From: Planctomycetaceae bacterium
Lineage (GTDB): Bacteria > Planctomycetota > Planctomycetia > Planctomycetales > Planctomycetaceae
NCBI GenBank assembly: GCA_003503535.1
Contig: DOCI01000297.1
Span: forward strand, 1 to 8,168
Length of the DNA: 8,168 nucleotides
Direction of reading: 5' to 3'
The notes beneath the pieces were generated by a model. It was not told where the DNA came from, did no database searches, and saw only the letters and a program-made list of their open reading frames with translations. The position numbers were made by a program, and so were the translations under genes. Positions 6,698 to 8,168 of the stretch are shown piece by piece; position 1 is the stretch's first letter; each line of letters starts with the position of its first letter.

Positions 6698-7846
6698 ATG
6701 AATACATCACACGCCACCGCAAAAAGTCTGCCTCGACAGTTAGTTCCCGTGAAACTGGCCGAGCGTTCCTACGAAATTGCCATTGTGAATGAACAGTGGA
6801 ACCTTTTGCCCTCGCTAATGGATTCCTGGCTGGAACGCGTCGACCATCTCAAATCGGCTGCACGAAAAGCATTACTCGTGACAGACACGAATGTCCTCAA
6901 TCTGTTCGCCGGGAAACTCAGGCAGGAACTGAGTGATCAAAACTGGACTGTGGAACTGACCGCTGTGCCAGCCGGGGAAAGTTCGAAATCGCTGGCGATG
7001 GCCAATCAGATTTACGATCAACTCGTCGAAATGCAGGCCGATCGACAAACGGTTGTGATTGCTGTCGGCGGCGGCGTCGTTGGCGATCTGGCCGGTTTTG
7101 CAGCCGCGACTTACAACCGGGGACTCCCCTTCGTGCAGGTGCCGACAACATTACTGGCTGATGTCGACAGTTCCGTCGGCGGGAAAGTCGGTATCAATCA
7201 CGCGAAGGGCAAAAACCTCATCGGGGCATTCCACCAGCCCATTGGCGTCTTCATCGACACCTCTTCCTTCAATACATTGCCCGATCGCGATTATCGCTCC
7301 GGCCTCGCCGAAGTCGTCAAGTACGGCGTCATTCTCGATGCCAATCTTTTCGAGACGCTCGAAACCAACATCGAAGCGATCAATTCCCGCGACCCGGAAA
7401 TTCTGATCGAACTGGTGAAACGAAGTTGTCAGTTGAAAGCAGAAGTCGTCGAGCAGGATGAATACGAGCGCTCCGGCTTGCGGGCGATTCTGAATTACGG
7501 ACACACCTTCGCCCATGCCTACGAAGCCTTATGCGGTTACGGCGAATTGATGCACGGCGAAGCCGTCAGCATTGGCATGAACGACGCCTCCCGACTGGCG
7601 CAAAAGCTGGGAATGATCGGCGAAGAGGTGACCGAACGACAGATCAATCTTTTAAGCAAACTCGGCCTGCCAACCGATTTACCTCAGCCGGTCGCCTTCA
7701 CTCACGATGACATCATTTCGCGAATGAAAATCGATAAAAAAACAGTCGCCGGCCAACTCCGCTTCGTCCTCCCCCGCAAACTGGGACAGGTCGAAGTGGT
7801 TAAAGGAGTCGATGAGCAACTCGTTCGCGAAGTTCTTTCAAGGTGA
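6698..7846 (+). CDS. aroB: 3-dehydroquinate synthase AroB, 382 aa
   Basis: AroB converts 3-deoxy-D-arabino-heptulosonate 7-phosphate to 3-dehydroquinate, the second step of the shikimate pathway, using NAD+ and a divalent metal in the cytoplasm. Family motifs are complete: PAGESSKS (91-98), the NAD-binding GGGVVGDLAGF (124-134), PTTLLADVDSSVGGKVGIN (149-167), NLIGAFHQP (173-181), and the three metal ligands E205 (GLAEVVKYG), H269 (NYGHTFAHA) and H286 (HGEAVSIGM). The C-terminal MKIDKK plus RFVLP block is also present. Length is typical for the family. I choose ATG at 6698; the frame stays open upstream to a TTG at 6485, but the 71 extra residues look non-coding and precede the normal AroB N-terminus. 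No Shine-Dalgarno is evident. It is not in an obvious aro operon and is transcribed away from prkA. Confidence 0.97.
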   Translation: MNTSHATAKSLPRQLVPVKLAERSYEIAIVNEQWNLLPSLMDSWLERVDHLKSAARKALLVTDTNVLNLFAGKLRQELSDQNWTVELTAVPAGESSKSLAMANQIYDQLVEMQADRQTVVIAVGGGVVGDLAGFAAATYNRGLPFVQVPTTLLADVDSSVGGKVGINHAKGKNLIGAFHQPIGVFIDTSSFNTLPDRDYRSGLAEVVKYGVILDANLFETLETNIEAINSRDPEILIELVKRSCQLKAEVVEQDEYERSGLRAILNYGHTFAHAYEALCGYGELMHGEAVSIGMNDASRLAQKLGMIGEEVTERQINLLSKLGLPTDLPQPVAFTHDDIISRMKIDKKTVAGQLRFVLPRKLGQVEVVKGVDEQLVREVLSR

Positions 7847-7861
7847 ATGGCGTGACTTTAG

Positions 7862-7887
7862 GTTGGGTTAGCACAGCGTAACACAAC
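7862..7887. repeat. Family C hairpin, copy 2
   Basis: The arms are GTTGGGTTA (7862-7870) and TAACACAAC (7879-7887), with the same GCACAGCG loop as the copy at 690-715. Each copy has one stem mismatch, at a different place, so both look like decayed versions of a fully paired parent. It starts 16 bp after the aroB stop codon. Confidence 0.75.
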
Positions 7888-7930
7888 AAAACCGGAAACT
7901 CACAACAAGAACTGAATATCAAATGAAGGT

Positions 7931-7998
7931 GTAGGTCAGGCACTGCCTGACGACCAATTAGGTGGCAAGCAAATTGCGGCAGGCAGTGCCTGACCTAC
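7931..7998. repeat. Paired family B palindromes forming a 68-bp inverted repeat
   Basis: Two family B palindromes lie head to head. The outer arms, 7931-7948 (starting GTAGGTCAGG) and 7981-7998 (ending CCTGACCTAC), are perfect 18-bp inverted repeats. Each also contains its own short palindrome (7935-7951 perfect; 7978-7994 with one mismatch). Between them are 32 bp with a further CAATT/AATTG pairing possibility. The structure can fold either as two small hairpins or as one long stem. It occupies the aroB to 8031 gap, and I see no gene in 7847-8030. Confidence 0.8.
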
Positions 7999-8030
7999 AG
8001 TACAAAAAACTCTAACCCAATGGACAATCC

Positions 8031-8168
8031 GTGAGCGTTTCAGAGAATTCTAATTTGGATGCGTGGCTGGCACTCGGGGCACGCAGCAGAAGTTTCGAGG
8101 ATGGACTCGAATTGAATCTGGCCAATGTCGACTGGGCTCGTCAGTCGTCCAGTTTGCCGACGATCCAG
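8031..8168 (+). CDS. 5' end of an unidentified protein, truncated by the window
   Basis: An open frame starts at GTG (8031-8033) and runs 46 codons to the window edge. The preceding in-frame stop is TAA at 8013-8015, and GTG is the first usable start after it. GGA about 6 nt upstream may serve as a weak ribosome-binding site. The product begins MSVSENSNLDAWLALGARSR; there is no signal peptide or membrane segment in the visible part. I do not recognise it. It is co-directional with aroB but separated by 184 bp of repeats, so co-transcription is uncertain. Confidence 0.6.
   Translation, partial: MSVSENSNLDAWLALGARSRSFEDGLELNLANVDWARQSSSLPTIQ

Overview
The window looks like a piece of a Planctomycetota chromosome. 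This is an inference from gene content, from weak or absent Shine-Dalgarno sequences on most genes, from moderate GC, and from gaps filled with short dispersed palindromes. The species cannot be fixed from the sequence. The left three quarters (about 173-5971) hold four minus-strand genes. In transcription order they are prkA (AAA+ PrkA/YeaG family), a DUF444/YhbH/YeaH von Willebrand A protein, a SpoVR/YcgB protein, and a 165-residue protein I do not recognise. The first three form a trio known from both spore-formers and non-spore-formers (yeaG-yeaH and ycgB in enterics, prkA-yhbH-spoVR in Bacillus), linked there to starvation, stationary phase or sporulation. Here they most likely form one stress-response unit.

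To the right is a divergent, roughly 0.7 kb intergenic region (5972-6697) with no convincing gene. It is followed on the plus strand by aroB (3-dehydroquinate synthase, shikimate pathway, 6698-7846). A GTG-started coding sequence of unknown function begins at 8031 and runs off the window edge.

The most unusual aspect is the intergenic sequence. Every gap inside the minus-strand cluster, and the gap after aroB, carries dispersed palindromic elements of at least five kinds: (A) an approximately 83-bp long-armed palindrome in three copies (1-82, 2356-2438, 3801-3883) with a 13-nt loop of constant length but variable sequence; (B) a 17-bp palindrome with arms GTCAGGCA/TGCCTGAC in four copies, two of which form a larger inverted pair; (C) a 26-bp GTTGGGTTA-type hairpin in two copies; (D) a 113-bp composite element with 10-bp terminal inverted repeats and two internal hairpins; (E) a single GACAGGCT hairpin. 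None is followed by a U-tract, so they are not standard terminators. They look like REP/MITE-like elements and may affect mRNA processing or differential expression within the cluster. One family A copy supplies a false upstream start codon to spoVR.

I see no CRISPR array, tRNA, rRNA, complete insertion sequence or integrase. I found no clearly new multi-gene system. The best leads are the repeat families, the unknown 165-residue cluster member and the long divergent intergenic region.
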